A stretch of 64,000 bases of DNA from Gorsachius magnificus (Eukaryota > Chordata > Aves > Pelecaniformes > Ardeidae). The translations under genes and the position numbers were made by a program. The stretch covers positions 6,928,984 to 6,992,983 of the forward strand of contig CM067082.1 of assembly GCA_034008185.1 (NCBI GenBank), given 5' to 3'. This document shows, piece after piece, positions 60,601 through 64,000 of the stretch (its first letter is position 1; each line of letters begins with the position of its first letter). The notes beneath the pieces were generated by a model. The model was not told where the DNA came from and ran no database searches. It was given only the letters and a program-made list of their open reading frames with translations.

Positions 60601-63347
60601 TTATTTAATTTAATGACTGAACTCCACTGATCGCCATGGAAACTGAGACCACTTAGCTCTGATACAGACTTAAATGCAGGTGTCTTGATCTCAAACTGAA
60701 TGAGCAAAGCCATCTACGAGAAAAGATAGGGAACACTAGAAAGTGGAGTTGAAGAATCTGGGTGAGAAGAGAGGTTTCAGTAGGACATATCAGTCCAGAA
60801 AGCAGACTGTGAGAAATGAACGTGTAAGACTATATGATCTTGTTACAATTTGCATGACTTCTGAAGGACTCCTGAGTTGTCCTATTTGTATTACACAGTG
60901 AATCACCTAAATAACTGACAAAGGGACAGTGTCACTTCAGAAAGACAACAATCAGGGTCCTAAAGTGATAAAGAAATGCCAAAGTTTGTTCTCTCATGGA
61001 AAAAATGTCTTATAATTTTTTTTTTTTTTACTTTGGTTAAAGAAATGAAAACCAACAATTAAAGCTAATTTCTTTCACTGTCCTCACTTTGATATCCGGG
61101 TTCCTAGAGGGAATCTAAACCAAATAACTTTTTTCTTGTTTCTGCAGCCTTGCTAAGTAAATGAAAATACAGACTAAATCAGGAGAATGGTTATTTTTCT
61201 ATGTTTTCTAGTTCATTCTGTTCAGGAAGCTTACAACACTGCTGAGAGGAAGGGAAAGCAAATAGAAACCATGTCTTAGTGGGTGGCACTAGGAGGCAGC
61301 TCTTCTGGAAACTAATGATAAATCTTTCAGGCAGGCCTGTTCACAGATATTGAAAGGAACCCTTAAAAATGACAACACAGACATCCCCCACTCCAAACAG
61401 TCATGCTGTAAAATCAAGCAGAGATCAAAGAGGATGAGCATAATCGAAACCCTGGAAGATATTGCCATGGTGGGTGGGAAAGGAATAAAGCAAGACAAAT
61501 ATTTTTCTAGCATAAAATCACATCGATCTTGAAATATTAGTATTGCTGAGCTTTGAAAAGTAAGAAACAGAAATGAGGAACTGGGGGAATAAAACTAAAA
61601 ATGTGTCAGCAGGTATTTGGAGTAAGCAGAGGAATAAGCAGATAGATTAGTAGAAAAGGGAAGAAAAATCTTGTAAAAAGTGGTAAATGAAAAAAATGTG
61701 TCATTCTTAAGAGGTTCCCATCTTGAAGGGAGCCATTACTATGACAGATGTAAAATTTTCAGACAAAAGAAATATACAAGAATATATTGGGATTTCTTCC
61801 AAAGTGATTTTCAACATAATTACCCCTAGAAATTCTCAGCTACAGACAAATAATTTCCTTTGAGAATTACTGATTGTGAAAATGGAATGCCTATTGTCAC
61901 TGCAACAAGTAACTAAAAAAGGGGAATGACAAAAGAAAAGAAGGAAGTGGGGTGTTGATAATGGTTTAAAATATACTTATCTTAAATCCATCTAAGCATT
62001 CATAAAGTAGAATGAAATGTATCTGTCCTCTTTTTTTATTATAGGTTTTTAGATTAGAGAAACAAGAGGTCCCAATATGCTCCTTAGACCTTCATCCTGA
62101 AATAAAGAGCACTAAAAAAAATAGCAACAGGAATATATGTAGCAATAATAATAAAAATTAATTTGTGTATAGTAATTTTAGCATAATGTTTTACATACAT
62201 TTTTGGGCTTAGTTCATTACTTTTCTACATCATTTTACAAGCTGCTGAAAAAAATTAATTATTTAAGCCTTTCAGACTAATATTGATCTCCATAATGATG
62301 CATGACTCATCTTTTCAGACTTTTTGGGTGCAAAAAGTACCAGTAATCATAGAAAAGTTATTCTGTGGAAGGCTCTTGTTGACTATTTATGTTCTCAGTA
62401 TTGGGCCAAGGTTCTAACACCATCTCTAACATCCCTAACTTCTGCACCCTATGGAAGCTGATGTGCAATAGAGGTATAATTCATCGTATGTAACTTGTAG
62501 GTGGATTCTGCATAGGGTTTTACGTCTGAACATGTTGTCAAGACTCCCTAGATTCCTTTGTCAATGAAGAGAAATAGGCAGCTATAGAGGATGTTTCATC
62601 CAGTCTGTTGAAGATGTCTGCCTCTGAATGAGGTGGATCAGCTTGTGTAAGTGCTAAGTCTTCCCCATTAGCTGTCAGGGAGGGAATCTAGATAGCTAGT
62701 TCAGATGTAGACACCTACACTGCAGATAAATAAAGTTAGAAGAGATTTATTGCACCCTTGATGTCTACAGTCAATTGAGGAATGGACCATGACACAGCTC
62801 TCCATTGCAACATGCTGAAGGTCAGGTCTGCGGTTATGAACACTTTTGAATGGAAGACCTATTTCCTGCACGGTAAACAGCATTGGCTTTGCTTACGTCA
62901 TCATCCACAGCACAGACTGTCTGTTTTTGCTTGAGAGGATCCTAAGTGGCAGCTGCTAAATCATACAATTTACAAAATGCTTTCATTCATTCAAGACCTC
63001 TAAAAAATTCCAGTGAGGAATAGAAAACCTACTGACTTAAAATACATTTACAGAAGTTAAAACTTTACACCTCTGATAGAGAAAAATCACTTTTTTTCCT
63101 GCTAGTTATCATGCTGAGATAAAGAGATTTTTTACTTAATTATCACGTTACTTTAGACATATATCACCCATTTTGAAAGTCTGAGGAAATATGTCTTGAT
63201 CTCCGTTTGGTTCTGCAGCCCAGAATCTCACTACCCCAAATCATGGAAAATTAATTTTTATTTCTGTAGTTAATGTAAGTCTCTCAATTAAAATAGAAAA
63301 TTTTTAGCATATTTCCCAGTGTCCCTTCCATCATCATGTAAAAATAT
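54695..63347. other. 8.6 kb of AT-rich unique sequence, no gene seen
   Basis: No transposon or gene recognised. A degenerate 28-bp tandem pair lies at 56814-56867 and a very AT-rich block near 58690-58730. Frames are short and none shows a known motif. Confidence 0.5.
56814..56867 (+). repeat. Imperfect tandem pair, about 28-bp unit
   Basis: GAATTAATTGTTAAATTTAA followed by AAATG is repeated as GAATTAATTATTAAATTAAA followed by AAATG, with a few substitutions or indels. Confidence 0.75.
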
Positions 63348-63824
63348 TTACTGTAACTTCACTAATTTTTCACCTTTCACATTAATAGTGAAAAGCCTGC
63401 ATGGGATAGAAGTTTGCTGCCATATCAATGAAAGACATACTTTACAATTAAGATAATTGAGAAAATGAAAATCATGATAATAGCAGAAAAAAAATCTGTA
63501 TTTCATATTCCCATAGGGCATCACCCTTTGAAGCAACAATGACGTATCTTTGGACTCAGAAAAAGAGTACGGAACATTCTCTTTCTTTTTTTGTAGACAA
63601 TTTAATTTATAATGAGGACCCGGTGAGCTTCTTTTCTGGAAGGAATAATGGAGCTCAATAATCTTTGCTCTTCGGTTCTTGTATAATTTCTGCTGAGCTT
63701 GATTTGCATTTTTTATATAGGCAAAATCTAAACTACATAAGGTCACTTTCTTCAAGTGTTGTAGGTGACATGTAAGAAAACCTTGGCATCTGCTTTGTAA
63801 CCATTTTTTTGCATCACCATGCAT
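63348..63824 (-). other. Longest frame that is neither CR1 nor LTR (158 codons), unassigned
   Basis: Begins MHGDAKKWLQSRCQGFLTCH and ends VKGEKLVKLQ. It is lysine-, phenylalanine- and cysteine-rich with no signal peptide, domain or motif that I recognise. No CR1 or LTR sequence overlaps it. In AT-rich DNA on this scale a frame this long can arise by chance, and I see no promoter, splice or polyadenylation context that favours a gene. Confidence 0.15.
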
Positions 63825-64000
63825 CCTTTTTGCAAGTCAAATTCTCAACCTTCGAGGAAAGAATCGTTAAGTTCTTGTACCAGATATATAATGTAAAACT
63901 TTCTCAATTTATGCAACCCAAAACTTCATCCAAATGCTGCAAGTATACCTAGCTTTTTAAATATATTTTTCATTATAGGCTTATTCTAAAGTCAGGACTG
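63825..64000. other. Unique sequence at window end
   Basis: AT-rich, nothing recognised. Confidence 0.5.

Noticed and set aside
1..64000. CRISPR arrays, operons, riboswitches, tRNA or rRNA genes
   Set aside because: None seen. The repeats are avian LINEs, LTRs and microsatellites, and the window is vertebrate nuclear DNA.

Overview
This window reads as nuclear DNA from a bird, probably a neoavian species. The basis is a set of CR1 LINE fragments ending in the ATTCTATG-type 3' tail, plus solo LTRs of families I know from neoavian genomes (the GGTTTAACCCC and CCAGGTGCCCACCAA types). The rest is AT-rich, with short homopolymer and microsatellite tracts. I see no bacterial, viral or organellar gene architecture, and no tRNA, rRNA or snRNA gene.

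I found no host protein-coding gene that I can defend. Every long reading frame with a recognisable product is a decayed C-terminal piece of the CR1 reverse transcriptase protein. The window is therefore probably intergenic (gene-desert-like) or deep within a long intron. Three stretches could hide something functional but remain candidates only: a possible short first exon at 15781-15849, an unexplained 137-codon frame at 54281-54694 (minus), and a 158-codon frame at 63348-63824 (minus).

Layout. 1-6200: an internally deleted ERV-type LTR (2433-2706), then two related solo LTRs head to head (3904-4473 minus, 5170-5764 plus), then a CR1 scrap. 6200-13200: a CR1 tail (7229-7353), a 1.1 kb CR1 (9366-10460) and an LTR remnant (about 12898-13219). 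13200-20600: mostly unique DNA with an old CR1 (17833-18099) and a 0.75 kb CR1 (19848-20604). 22556-24544: a nested pair, in which a minus-strand CR1 carrying the reverse transcriptase active-site blocks interrupts a plus-strand CR1 of another subfamily. 30776-33235: a young plus-strand CR1, an end-less CR1 scrap and a fourth LTR. 35166-35318: a faint, probably much older CR1/L3-like piece. 35.3-64 kb: largely unique sequence, with one young CR1 (47739-48150), a pentanucleotide array (52604-52684), a perfect 20-bp palindrome (37181-37200) and a perfect 11-bp hairpin (51559-51586).

The elements record successive waves of insertion rather than a working gene set. No ERV internal genes (gag, pol or env) were seen next to any LTR, so the LTRs are best read as solo LTRs. 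All family assignments rest on recognition by eye, not on a database search.
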